Assembly: GCA_017634475.1 (NCBI GenBank)
Contig: JAGBNH010000106.1
Coordinates: forward strand, 1 to 55,122
DNA: 55,122 bases
DNA from: Eubacterium sp.
GTDB taxonomy: Bacteria > Bacillota > Clostridia > Lachnospirales > Lachnospiraceae
Reading direction: 5' to 3'
Positions within the stretch are counted from its first letter, which is position 1. Every line of letters starts with the position of its first letter. The position numbers and the translations under genes are program-made. Positions 24,642 to 33,197 of this stretch are shown one piece after another. The notes below the pieces were generated by a model that was not told the origin of the DNA, did not search any database, and worked only from the letters and a program-made list of their open reading frames with translations.

Positions 24642-25502
24642 TTACTCTTTAACTCCACCGAGTGCTACGCCTGCGATAATGTACTTTGACAGGAAGAAGT
24701 ACATAACCAGGATCGGGATAACTGTGGTAAGAAGTCCACAGTAGATCTGGCCCCAGTCACGCTCCTTATCGTTGGACTGTAAGGAAGATACATACATCGG
24801 CATGGTCATCTTGTTACGCTCTGTCGCAAGGATAATGGACGGAGTGTACAGATTGTTCCATGTTCCTACGAAACCGAAAATAGCCTGAGTAGCCATAGCC
24901 GGCTTCAGCAACGGAAGCACGATACGGTTAAAGGTTGCAAACTCTGAAGATCCATCGATTCGTGCAGCTTCCACGATCTCAAGTGACAGACCGGTTTCCA
25001 TATACTGCTTCATGAAGTATACGGTTGTCGGTGCTGCAATTGCAGGAATGATCAGAGGAAGGAAAGTTCCATCCATATGGAGAATGTTACAGATCTTAAC
25101 GAAACCAACGATGGAAACCTGTGTCGGGATCATCATGATCGCGTAGATAAAGCCCCATACAACCTTCTTTCCTTTGAAGTTGTAAGCTGTTACTGCGTAA
25201 GCAGTAAGAGAACCGAAATAAATCTGCAGTGCGGTTGCCGGTACGGTAACGATCAGTGAGTTCAGCATAGCCTGAAGCACATTCACACCACTGGTCTTGG
25301 CTCCGGCATCCAGCAGAGCCTTGAAGTTATTGATAAATTCGCCACCGGGAATCATCTTAATTCCATCGACGATATCTGAAGATTTCAGTGTAGAGTTAAC
25401 GATCATAACCCAGAACGGGAAGATCGAAATAATACACAACAGGATACATACAATGTATCTTAAGATTTTATGGACGTTAACGCCCTTTACTTCCTGATCC
25501 AT
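24642..25502 (-). CDS. Sugar ABC transporter permease (MalG/AraQ type)
   Basis: 286 residues with six predicted membrane helices. The EAA loop that docks the ATPase reads EAARIDGSSEFATFNRIVLPLLKPA. The protein begins with a short cytoplasmic part and ends FLSKYIIAGVALGGVKE, as usual for the second permease of CUT1 carbohydrate importers. It pairs with the permease just upstream, 10 bases away. No ATPase gene is present in the operon, so a shared MsmK/UgpC-type ATPase encoded elsewhere is likely. The sugar is unknown. Confidence 0.93.
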   Translation of the reverse strand: MDQEVKGVNVHKILRYIVCILLCIISIFPFWVMIVNSTLKSSDIVDGIKMIPGGEFINNFKALLDAGAKTSGVNVLQAMLNSLIVTVPATALQIYFGSLTAYAVTAYNFKGKKVVWGFIYAIMMIPTQVSIVGFVKICNILHMDGTFLPLIIPAIAAPTTVYFMKQYMETGLSLEIVEAARIDGSSEFATFNRIVLPLLKPAMATQAIFGFVGTWNNLYTPSIILATERNKMTMPMYVSSLQSNDKERDWGQIYCGLLTTVIPILVMYFFLSKYIIAGVALGGVKE

Positions 25503-25512
25503 TCTGCACCCC

Positions 25513-26454
25513 CTATCTTCCGTCTTTTGACTTCTCAGCCGTTAATCTGTAGAAGACAAGGCTGACCACCATCGTAACAAAGAACAGGACAATGGAATAT
25601 GAAGCCGCACGTCCCATGTTCTGATTAACACCGGTAACTGCGTAGTTCTTGATCAACATCATTACTGTCGTCGTAGAGCTGACTGTCGTCTCGCCCACGC
25701 GGATGGTCGGGCCACCTTTGTTGAAAAGAGCAGGTATATCGAACATCTGCAGACCACCGATCGCAGAAGTAACAAGCGTATACTGCAGGATCGGCTTAAG
25801 CAGCGGAAGTGTGATCTTAAAGAACTGCTGTTTCGAGTTGGCACCATCCACCATGGCTGCCTCATACAGTGCCGGGTTGATACCCAGAATACCTGCACAA
25901 AGGACGATCATGGTATTACCATACCACATCCAGAACTGGATGAAGGCTACGATGATCAGCGAAGCCCAACCCGTCATCAAAAGTCCCTCCTGGCCGACCA
26001 GGCCCATACTTCGTAAGAGCGAGGTCATAGGACCCTGATTTTCAAACATACTATAGAACAACACAGCGATGGTAGCTGCCGTGATAATGTTCGGCATATA
26101 CATGATAACCTTATATGCACCAGTTCCCTTGAGCTTGTACTTAACATCAGTAAACCATGCTGCAAGTACAAGAGACAGAAGAATCTGCGGAATAAAGTTG
26201 AGGATCCAGAGAACTACTGTAATAGCCAGGGCTTTCCAGATCTCTCCGCCACCCATTTCGCCAAATACATAGTTCTTAAAGTTACCGAATCCGAACTCAG
26301 TTACAATCTTACGGCCGTTCTTCGCCTCATAGATCAGGGAATTATAGAAGGTGTACAGCAAAGGATACAGCTGAAAAACTGCGAATACCAGGAAGAATGG
26401 TACGACGAACATTATGCCGTATTTACCATGTTCCACGGTCTTATGCTTATTCAA
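25513..26454 (-). CDS. Sugar ABC transporter permease (MalF/UgpA type)
   Basis: 313 residues from TTG 26454, which has GGGAGGGGG seven bases upstream; an ATG six codons earlier has no site. Six membrane helices are predicted. The EAA loop reads YEAAMVDGANSKQQFFKITLPLLKP. It begins MNKHKTVEHGKYG, a cytoplasmic N-terminus, then VVPFFLVFAVFQLYPLLYTF. It forms the transmembrane channel with the downstream permease. The binding-protein gene upstream is interrupted by a stop codon, so the importer may not work as sequenced. Confidence 0.92.
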   Translation of the reverse strand: MNKHKTVEHGKYGIMFVVPFFLVFAVFQLYPLLYTFYNSLIYEAKNGRKIVTEFGFGNFKNYVFGEMGGGEIWKALAITVVLWILNFIPQILLSLVLAAWFTDVKYKLKGTGAYKVIMYMPNIITAATIAVLFYSMFENQGPMTSLLRSMGLVGQEGLLMTGWASLIIVAFIQFWMWYGNTMIVLCAGILGINPALYEAAMVDGANSKQQFFKITLPLLKPILQYTLVTSAIGGLQMFDIPALFNKGGPTIRVGETTVSSTTTVMMLIKNYAVTGVNQNMGRAASYSIVLFFVTMVVSLVFYRLTAEKSKDGR

Positions 26455-26668
26455 TGGACAACCCCCTCCCATAGAAATCTTAATAAGACTCTTATTTACA
26501 ATGATTGGAAAGGACTTTTTTACCCTTATGAACAAAAAAGCTTTATTTATAAAATATGAAATTTATAAAAAAAGCTATAAAAAGTCCTATTCATAAGACA
26601 CGCACCAGCACATCGCTGTGCTGATGCGTGCGAATTTTTGATTAATTCAGTTTAAGATAAGCGCTGAA
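26455..26668. other. Spacer between binding-protein and permease genes
   Basis: 214 bases without a gene. It contains one strong hairpin (26600-26629) and an A/T-rich stretch on the minus strand leading to the permease ribosome binding site. Confidence 0.6.
26600..26629 (-). other. Intra-operon stem-loop between binding protein and permease
   Basis: A 12-bp stem, ACGCATCAGCAC (26629-26618, minus) with GTGCTGGTGCGT (26611-26600), one G-U pair, six-base loop. No U-tract follows on the minus strand. Such hairpins after binding-protein genes often protect the upstream mRNA or lower permease expression; that role is inferred. Confidence 0.6.
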
Positions 26669-28147
26669 CTATTTAGCCTCGATACCGAACCTAATCTTGG
26701 ACTGCTTCTTAACATAGTTAAGTGCCTCATCAACAGATGCATAAGTACCTGTGATGTATCCATCAGCTGCTTCAGCAATAAGTGCTTCATAGTTCTTATC
26801 CTGGTATGTTACAGCTGCCTGCTTGATTCCAGGAGCTGCTGCAGCCCATGTACCATAGGGGTTCTGTCCGCCAAGGAACTTAACGCCGTTGTTGTCAGCG
26901 GAGATCTCGCCAGCGACCAGACGATCGTTAGCTGCCTTGTTGGAAACTGCATCACCAGTTACGTTTGTGATCTTAACGCCCATATCAGCGTCGCAAGCCA
27001 GCTCGTAGCAGATGAATGCTGCAAGTTCCGGATTGTTGGTGTTCTTACCTACAGATACATAGGTACCACCCCAGTAATACGGGTTCGGTCCTACACAAGC
27101 GCCCCAGGAACCATCTGTTGCGCCATTCTCCTGCATAACGCCGATCATCCACGGGCAGCAGAAGTAGCAGAATACGTTACCGCCGTCCTTCATGTTTCCG
27201 AACCAGCCGCCTCGCCACATGTCACCAGTCTTAACACTGTTTACATATTCGCCGTCAGCCAGCTTCTTAGCCTTCTCGAGGTACTCGGTAATGGTTGCAT
27301 CCGGTACGAATACTTCCTTGCCATCAGCTTCCTGAACCCACGGCTCAGTATGAGCATTGATGATAGCATAGTAGATATCCTTGGTTGTCTCAACGATCTT
27401 GTATCACTTTGCCTTCAGCTCTTCAGCTGCTGCGAAGAAGGAATCCCAATCCTTAAGCTTCTCCTGGATTGCATCCGGATCATCTGTTCCGAATACTTCC
27501 TTAGCGATTGCTCTGTTGTAGAAAACAGAACCTGCTGCTGACTGCCATGTTACAGCCTTAAGCTGTCCGTTGTAGGTAGCAAAGTCAACTGCGTACTGAT
27601 AAGTATCCTTGAACATATCAGGTGTGAAGCCAATGCTGTACAGATCAAGAGTCTTGTCATCATTTTCTGTGTAGTACTTAGCAGATCCGATATCAGCCGG
27701 GATAAGTGACGGATACTTGTCGCCGCTCTTCAGTGCCTGATCGATCAGCTCAAGAGATTCCTCAGAAGCAACACCCAGGTTGATGTACTCAACATAGTCC
27801 TTGTACTGCGGATATGCATCAAGGATTACGTCCAGTTTCTTCTTGAAGTCATCATCCCAGGAATAAGCATAGATCTTATCCTTCTCTGTCCAGGAAGATG
27901 TGTCAGGAGCTGCGATACCGGTTGTTGCCGGTGCGTCTGTCTTCGGCTCTTCAGTGTTGGGAGCGTCAGTCTTGGGCTCTTCAGTCTTCGGAGCTTCTGT
28001 CTTCGGTGCTTCTGTTGTTGACGGTGCGTCTGTGTTTGCCTGTGTTCCTGCGCTTGTTGTGCTTTCCTTCTTGTCGCCACATGCTACCATGGACATACCC
28101 ATAGCAAGTGTCAAAGAAAGTGCAAGTGCCTTCTTAAACTTCTTCAC
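26669..28147 (-). pseudogene. Sugar ABC substrate-binding lipoprotein gene with in-frame TGA
   Basis: One frame of 493 codons, interrupted by TGA at 27406-27404. Before it lie 247 residues: signal peptide with lipobox MVAC, a Thr/Pro/Lys/Glu linker of 5-residue repeats, and the first lobe of an extracellular sugar-binding protein. After it the same frame reads YKIVETTKDIYYAIINAH and WRGGWFGNMKDGG to the normal end KIRFGIEAK. The stop replaces one residue, probably Gly in AKGYKI. As sequenced only the N-terminal half would be made. It may be a true nonsense mutation or a base error. The start is GTG at 28147 with AAAGGAGGG upstream. The gene heads the operon with both permeases. Confidence 0.85.
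27930..28019 (-). repeat. Six tandem 15-bp repeats in the binding-protein linker
   Basis: Six 15-base units such as GGCTCTTCAGTCTTC encode five-residue repeats (TEAPK, TEEPK, TDAPN). They form the flexible tether between lipid anchor and binding domain. Confidence 0.85.
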
Positions 28148-28389
28148 AAAAAAACCCTCCTTTTATTGTGGAAAAATTTGCATGGCCGGACATCCTTTCC
28201 GTCTTCCCTCTTCTTCCTCATACACAGCCAACCATCATCAAGTACCCGAGATACTTAACTCCGACCTTCGCATACGAAGTCGAATCGTTCCAACATCCAC
28301 TCTGTCTGACCGGTGTACCCGTCTGCCTTATATTTTAACGGGCGCACTAAACAAAGTATTTATCGCAGCATTCCCTGCGACATAACGAC
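28148..28389 (-). promoter_or_regulatory. Long 5' leader of the sugar ABC operon
   Basis: About 235 untranslated bases between promoter and GTG start. It holds several short hairpins on the minus strand, including CGCAG/CTGCG around a GGAAT loop near 28365 and AAGTAT/GTACTT near 28245. I recognise no known riboswitch. Confidence 0.45.
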
Positions 28390-28418
28390 ATTATAGGGCA
28401 TAATAAACAATAATGCAA
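28390..28418 (-). promoter_or_regulatory. Promoter of the sugar ABC operon
   Basis: -35 TTGCAT (28418-28413), a 17-base spacer and -10 TATAAT (28395-28390). Confidence 0.75.
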
Positions 28419-28480
28419 CTATTATTTTCTGTTTTTCTGATTTTTTTGTACACATTTGACAAAAGTGTTACAAAATGCCA

Positions 28481-29701
28481 TCAGTTTTGTTTCGACATAC
28501 AGTCTTTCACAAAGGATTTCAGTTCCACTCCGATCTCCTTCGGCGCATACACCGAAACCCGTACAGGGCCCGGGATCTCCTTCATCGTCAGGTTCTTCCA
28601 ATCCTTGAAGAAGTCCCGTTCTTCCTTGTAATAGGAAGCCTCCACGTCCTTTATGTCGGCGCCGTTGGCCACGGCCTGATCCACCTGTGCCTTCAGGTTC
28701 TCGTCCAGGGACAGATAGGGCTCCAGGATGGGATTCCCATAGAGCAGGAATACCGGCACATCCTCGGGCCATCCCATGGATTTCACCAGATGCGCGCTGT
28801 CCACCATGGATTTATCCTCTTTGTACATATCTTTGGTGAAGCCCACACTGTAAACCAGGGCCTGACGGGTATTCATCTGTGCCTCGGTGAAAATGCCTGC
28901 GGGATTGGTGGGGCTCATGTTACCGAAGATCCGGGAACCGCCGATCTTAAAGAGCTGCAGCGCCAGCCAGTCCGCAAAACCGATATAATCTCCGGTCTCC
29001 ATATCGTCAAACTGTTCGGGATAGACCATTCCCAGGCCAAAGATGCCCTTTACCTCACCCGGGTATTTATTTGCCCAGTAAAGCGCCGATATCCCGGAAG
29101 TTCCTTCCGCCACCAGGATATACGGTCCCTTCATGCCGGAAGCTTCCGCAGCACTCCGCACCTCCGTCACAAGGGTCTCCGCATCCCGGATGTCCATACC
29201 CGAAGAATCGCTGAAGCCTGCGCCGGAACGATCCACATAGAAATACCGGCATTCCTTCTCGATCTCCTTCCAGAGGGGCTGCCAGACCACACTGTTATCC
29301 GTGATCCTGTCCCCATGCAGGAAGACCAGGGTCACATCCGCCTCCGGGTTACCGCCGGTCATCACATGCAGATACCGGCCGTCCACCTCCACCTGTTTTC
29401 CGCTCATGACCAGGTATTCCTTCTCACCGTTTTTCTTTACCGCGTGATAGATTCCCATGATGAGCAGGGCCACAAGCAGGATCGCCAGGGTAAAGATCAG
29501 GAACAGCTTGGAGAAATGCAGGAACATTTTCAGCATCGTCTTAATCCGGTCCAGGAATCCCTCACCCTTCTTCTTTTGGGGAGTGATGTAGACCTTGGGC
29601 TTCGCCTCTTCCTTCACTTCCGTGTTTTCCGTGTTTGTTTCCGTACTTACTTCCGTACTTGTTTCCGTTTTGGTTTCTTTCGTGTTTTTTGAATCTTTCA
29701 A
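28481..29701 (-). CDS. Membrane-anchored alpha/beta hydrolase-like protein lacking the catalytic serine
   Basis: 406 residues from TTG 29701, which has AAAAGGA 11 bases upstream; the frame stays open to an ATG at 29776 that lacks a site, so the start is uncertain. A Thr/Glu/Lys-rich cytoplasmic stretch comes first, a membrane helix at about 66-85, then an extracytoplasmic alpha/beta hydrolase fold with VFLHGDR (oxyanion region) and YFYVDRSGAGFSD. The nucleophile elbow reads LVAEGTSGISALYW; relatives have LVPHSMSGIEALYW, so Ser is replaced by Gly (residue 200). Hydrolysis by the usual mechanism is unlikely. It may bind a ligand or partner. It diverges from the next gene. Confidence 0.8.
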   Translation of the reverse strand: MKDSKNTKETKTETSTEVSTETNTENTEVKEEAKPKVYITPQKKKGEGFLDRIKTMLKMFLHFSKLFLIFTLAILLVALLIMGIYHAVKKNGEKEYLVMSGKQVEVDGRYLHVMTGGNPEADVTLVFLHGDRITDNSVVWQPLWKEIEKECRYFYVDRSGAGFSDSSGMDIRDAETLVTEVRSAAEASGMKGPYILVAEGTSGISALYWANKYPGEVKGIFGLGMVYPEQFDDMETGDYIGFADWLALQLFKIGGSRIFGNMSPTNPAGIFTEAQMNTRQALVYSVGFTKDMYKEDKSMVDSAHLVKSMGWPEDVPVFLLYGNPILEPYLSLDENLKAQVDQAVANGADIKDVEASYYKEERDFFKDWKNLTMKEIPGPVRVSVYAPKEIGVELKSFVKDCMSKQN

Positions 29702-29808
29702 TTTTGCCGTATTCCTTTTTCTAAGTTTTTTGTTACCGAAACTTAATGTGCATAGCCCGGTAAAATGTGTTATCATAAGTCGTTATCACGAAAAATACGA
29801 GGTGTCGC

Positions 29809-30711
29809 ATGTCCGAGAATAACAACAGAAAAAACAGTAAAGCCAGCCGAAAAAAGGGCAATGACAAGACCAAACGCAATACAGTGCCCGAAGCTTTGCG
29901 CCCCCGTTCCGTAGCGGGACAGATCGTGGAATATACCGAAGAGGAACGTAAGGTTCAGGAGCAGAAACGTATCCTCCATGAAGATAACCTTGAGCTCGCC
30001 GTCATGACGCGGAAGGAACGCCGCGCCGTGAAGAAGGAACGCCGGGAGAAGGAAATGGAGGGCATGACCAGAGGTCAGCGGATCAAATACCTTCTCTACT
30101 ACTACCAGTGGCCCATCATCGTCACCACCCTCACCGCAGGGTGTCTGATCTGGATCCTCATCGCGGTGCTGCGGAGCGAACCGCCAGTGGCGCTGTCCGC
30201 CGCCGTCATGAATAATGACCGGTCGAAGGAGGTCACCTCCGAGATCTTCGACACCTATATCCGCGAAGCCAACATCAACCCCTCCTACCGAACGGTGGTG
30301 GAGTCCTTCCAGATCAATCTGGAGACCCTGCAGACGGACATCAATGCAGCGACAGCCGATTCTGCTTACGTGCGTTTCCCCAATCTGGCCAGAGAGAGCT
30401 ATTTCGACATCATCATCACCGACCGGGGCGGTCTCGACTACTGTTCCACCACAGATATCGCCATCTATCCGGACTACGTGCTCCCTATGGATCTTCTGGA
30501 AGCGCTGAAGCCCTACGAGGTGGAGGCTGAGGATTATTACAACCAGACCTTCGTTTATGCCTATGACATTTCCGGAACGGATTTTGCGAAATCCCTGGAT
30601 CTGGGTTACGATGAGATCTTCCTCTGTTTTCCCGGAAACACCTCGGAAGCCCAGATGCACGCCGAGAATTTTGTACGATATATCTTCAATGTTCCACGGA
30701 AGGAGCAGTGA
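29809..30711 (+). CDS. Single-pass membrane protein of unknown function
   Basis: 300 residues, not recognised. Residues 1-95 are highly charged (Lys/Arg/Glu), cytoplasmic and probably helical. One membrane helix lies at about 101-122 (WPIIVTTLTAGCLIWILIAVL). The remainder is extracytoplasmic, with YFDIIITDRGGLDYCSTTDIAIYPDYVL, which loosely recalls a periplasmic-binding fold. GAGGTGTCGC precedes the ATG. It is divergent from the hydrolase-like gene, and its own stop codon is part of the terminator stem at 30701-30733. Confidence 0.75.
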   Translation: MSENNNRKNSKASRKKGNDKTKRNTVPEALRPRSVAGQIVEYTEEERKVQEQKRILHEDNLELAVMTRKERRAVKKERREKEMEGMTRGQRIKYLLYYYQWPIIVTTLTAGCLIWILIAVLRSEPPVALSAAVMNNDRSKEVTSEIFDTYIREANINPSYRTVVESFQINLETLQTDINAATADSAYVRFPNLARESYFDIIITDRGGLDYCSTTDIAIYPDYVLPMDLLEALKPYEVEAEDYYNQTFVYAYDISGTDFAKSLDLGYDEIFLCFPGNTSEAQMHAENFVRYIFNVPRKEQ

Positions 30712-30733
30712 TCCGGTCACTGCTCCTTCTTTT
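30701..30733 (+). terminator. Intrinsic terminator overlapping the end of the preceding gene
   Basis: AGGAGCAGTGA (30701-30711) pairs perfectly with TCACTGCTCCT (30717-30727), followed by TCTTTTTT. The gene's TGA stop is inside the left arm. Confidence 0.85.
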
Positions 30734-30736
30734 TTG

Positions 30737-32365
30737 TCAGTCGAAAGCCCTGTCCATATTCATGATCATACGCTTTCTTGCCAGCTCATCGCTTGCAAGA
30801 TACTCGTCGTAGGTGGTCTGCTTATCGATCATGCCGCCTGTGGTAAGCTCGATGATACGGTTTGCCGTGGTTTGAATGAACTGATGATCCTGGCAGGCAA
30901 AGAGCACAACCCCCGGGAACTTGATCAGCGCATTATTGAGGGACGTGATAGACTCCATATCCAGATGGTTGGTGGGCTCATCCAGAATGAGACAGTTGGA
31001 GCCCATAATCATCAGCTTGGAGAAGAGGCAGCGCACCTTCTCTCCTCCGGACAGCACCCGGAGCTTCTTCACGCCGTCATCGCCGGCAAAGAGCATGCGT
31101 CCCAGGAATCCCCGGACATAGGTAGCATCCTTCTCGTCGGAGAACTGGGTCAGCCAGTCCACGATGATCAGGTCATTGTCGAATTCCTTTGTATTATCCT
31201 TGGGGAAGTAGCCCTGGGATGTGGTAACGCCCCATTTGTAGGTACCCTCATCCGGTTCCTCTTCTCCCGCCAGGATCTTAAAGAGCATGGTGGTAGCCAG
31301 TACGTTGGGTCCGACGAAGGCGATCTTATCCTCTCTTCCCACGGTAAAGCTGATATTATCCAACAGCTTTACACCATCCACGGTCTTGGAGATATTATGT
31401 ACCTCCAGCACCTCATTTCCGATATCCCGCTTCGGGCGGAAATCAATATAGGGATATTTCCGGCTTGAGGGCCGGATCTCCTCCAGCTGGATCTTCTCCA
31501 GCGCTTTCTTTCGGGAGGTTGCCTGCTTGGACTTGGAAGCATTGGCCGAGAACCGGGCAATGAATTCCTTCAGTTCCTTGATCTGCTCCTCCTTCTTCTT
31601 GTTGGCTTCCTTCATCTGACGGATCATCAGCTGACTGGACTCATACCAGAAATCATAGTTTCCGGCATAGATCTGGATCTTGCCGTAATCCAGATCCGCG
31701 ATATGGGTGCAGACACGGTTCAGGAAATACCGGTCATGACTGACCACGATCACCGTGTTCTCAAAGTCGATGAGGAAATCCTCCAGCCAGGCGATGGCGT
31801 CCAGATCCAGGTGGTTGGTGGGCTCGTCCAGAAGAAGGTTATCCGGATTTCCGAACAGCGCCTGGGCTAACAGCACCTTCACCTTCAGGTTGTCATCCAG
31901 TCCGGCCATGGGGGAATAGTGATATTCCGTGTCGACGCCAAGGCCGTTCAGCAGATTGGCCGCATCGGACTCGGCATTCCAGCCGTCCATTTCCGCAAAT
32001 TCGCCCTCCAGCAAAGAGGCCCGGATCCCGTCCTCCTCGGTGAAATCCTCCTTCATGTAGATGGCGTCCTTCTCCTTCATCACCTCATAAAGACGCTTGT
32101 TTCCCATGATGACGGTATCCATGACATTGTACTCGTCGTATTTGAAATGGTCCTGTTCCAGGATAGACAGACGCTCTCCCGGATCCATGGTGATATCACC
32201 CGTTGTGGTCTCCAGCTGTCCGGAGAGGATCTTTAAAAAGGTTGATTTTCCCGCACCGTTGGCACCGATAAGGCCGTAGCAGTTACCGGGAGAAAAGGTG
32301 ATGTTCACCTCTTCAAAAAGAGCCTTTTTTCCAAAACGCAGGGATACATTGTTTGCACTGATCAT
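30737..32365 (-). CDS. ABC-F family ATPase (YbiT-like), degenerate second Walker A
   Basis: 542 residues with two ABC domains and no membrane part, hence ABC-F, a group acting on ribosomes. Domain 1 has GANGAGKST (34-42) and LLLDEPTNHLD (177-187), but its signature reads GLDDNLKVKV where LSGGE is usual, as in YbiT-like relatives. A charged linker (245-300) follows. Domain 2 reads GPNVLATTM (352-360) at Walker A, so the Lys expected at 358 is Thr. Its signature LSGGEKVR and Walker B CLILDEPTNHLD are intact. Domain 2 may bind ATP poorly. ABC-F proteins relieve stalled ribosomes or give antibiotic resistance; this one looks housekeeping. Confidence 0.92.
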   Translation of the reverse strand: MISANNVSLRFGKKALFEEVNITFSPGNCYGLIGANGAGKSTFLKILSGQLETTTGDITMDPGERLSILEQDHFKYDEYNVMDTVIMGNKRLYEVMKEKDAIYMKEDFTEEDGIRASLLEGEFAEMDGWNAESDAANLLNGLGVDTEYHYSPMAGLDDNLKVKVLLAQALFGNPDNLLLDEPTNHLDLDAIAWLEDFLIDFENTVIVVSHDRYFLNRVCTHIADLDYGKIQIYAGNYDFWYESSQLMIRQMKEANKKKEEQIKELKEFIARFSANASKSKQATSRKKALEKIQLEEIRPSSRKYPYIDFRPKRDIGNEVLEVHNISKTVDGVKLLDNISFTVGREDKIAFVGPNVLATTMLFKILAGEEEPDEGTYKWGVTTSQGYFPKDNTKEFDNDLIIVDWLTQFSDEKDATYVRGFLGRMLFAGDDGVKKLRVLSGGEKVRCLFSKLMIMGSNCLILDEPTNHLDMESITSLNNALIKFPGVVLFACQDHQFIQTTANRIIELTTGGMIDKQTTYDEYLASDELARKRMIMNMDRAFD

Positions 32366-32383
32366 TTCTTGTCCTCGCTTTTA

Positions 32384-33178
32384 TTATTCTGATTTTTCAT
32401 TATCACGTTTGTTTTCCGCCGCCTCAGGGGCAGCTTTTTTGGCCGCCGGAGCAGCCTTTCCTCCGGTCTTCACCGGTTTTTTAGCGGCGGGCTTTCCCGC
32501 GGGCTTTCCCGCGGCGGTTTTCTTCGCCGTCTTCAGCTTCTGCTTCCTGGCCTTCTCTCTGGCCCTGGCCTTCCTCTGCCGCTCAGCCTCCTGGGCCTTC
32601 TTCTCCTCGGATTCCTGCACCATTTCATCGATCAGCGTCTCGATGAGCCGCTTTTTACTGAACATGTCATAGGCCAGCAGATAGATGAAGGCCAGCTTGT
32701 TCAGCCCTTCCTCCTCTGCCTCGGGGAATTTCTTCTCCACCAGGGACGCCGCCTTAAGGGTACTCTGCTCAATGGTAAAGTACCAGGGCTTCTCCAGCTC
32801 GTAGATATCCTCATAGATCCTGGTCATCTTCTCCGGTGAAGCGAACTCCTCCTGCAGCGGCTCCAGGAGCTTTTGTATATCGCTGATGGAGAGCACATTT
32901 TTCAGGTAATAAATGTAGATCAGCAGGATCAGATGCTGGCGGGAATACCGTTTTTTCTCCGGCGGAGGAACCAGGTGATTCCTGGTATAGTTGTTGATCA
33001 TGGTCTTCGTCAGTACCTTATCATCCTCACTCCGCTTATTCTTCTCCAGATACTGGTCCATGAATCGGGTGACCTGGTCCATGTATAATTCAATATCCGG
33101 AAGATCATCCGGTAGAATAAAATCCAGGCGCAGCTTGCTCCTGAGCTTCTTTTTCAGTTCGCGCTGTTCATCATCCAT
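32384..33178 (-). CDS. DUF1836 protein with histone-like Lys/Ala-rich tail
   Basis: 264 residues. The first 130 match DUF1836, recognised by LDFILPDDLPDIELYMDQVT and TMINNYTRNHLVPPPEKKRY; the second segment looks like a MerR-type winged helix, so DNA binding is plausible. After a helical middle, residues about 192-264 are Lys/Ala/Arg/Glu-rich with KKPVK and AAKKAA units like the tails of histone H1-type proteins. No catalytic motif is seen. It starts 19 bases after the CNNM gene and ends 18 bases before the ABC-F gene, so the three may be one transcript. Confidence 0.85.
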   Translation of the reverse strand: MDDEQRELKKKLRSKLRLDFILPDDLPDIELYMDQVTRFMDQYLEKNKRSEDDKVLTKTMINNYTRNHLVPPPEKKRYSRQHLILLIYIYYLKNVLSISDIQKLLEPLQEEFASPEKMTRIYEDIYELEKPWYFTIEQSTLKAASLVEKKFPEAEEEGLNKLAFIYLLAYDMFSKKRLIETLIDEMVQESEEKKAQEAERQRKARAREKARKQKLKTAKKTAAGKPAGKPAAKKPVKTGGKAAPAAKKAAPEAAENKRDNEKSE

Positions 33179-33197
33179 GGAGCCCCTCCTGCTCTTT

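Noticed and set aside
27404-27406. TGA in the binding-protein gene as a selenocysteine codon
   Set aside because: Binding proteins of this family have no selenocysteine there, no stem-loop like a bacterial SECIS is evident after the TGA, and TGA serves as an ordinary stop elsewhere in the window.
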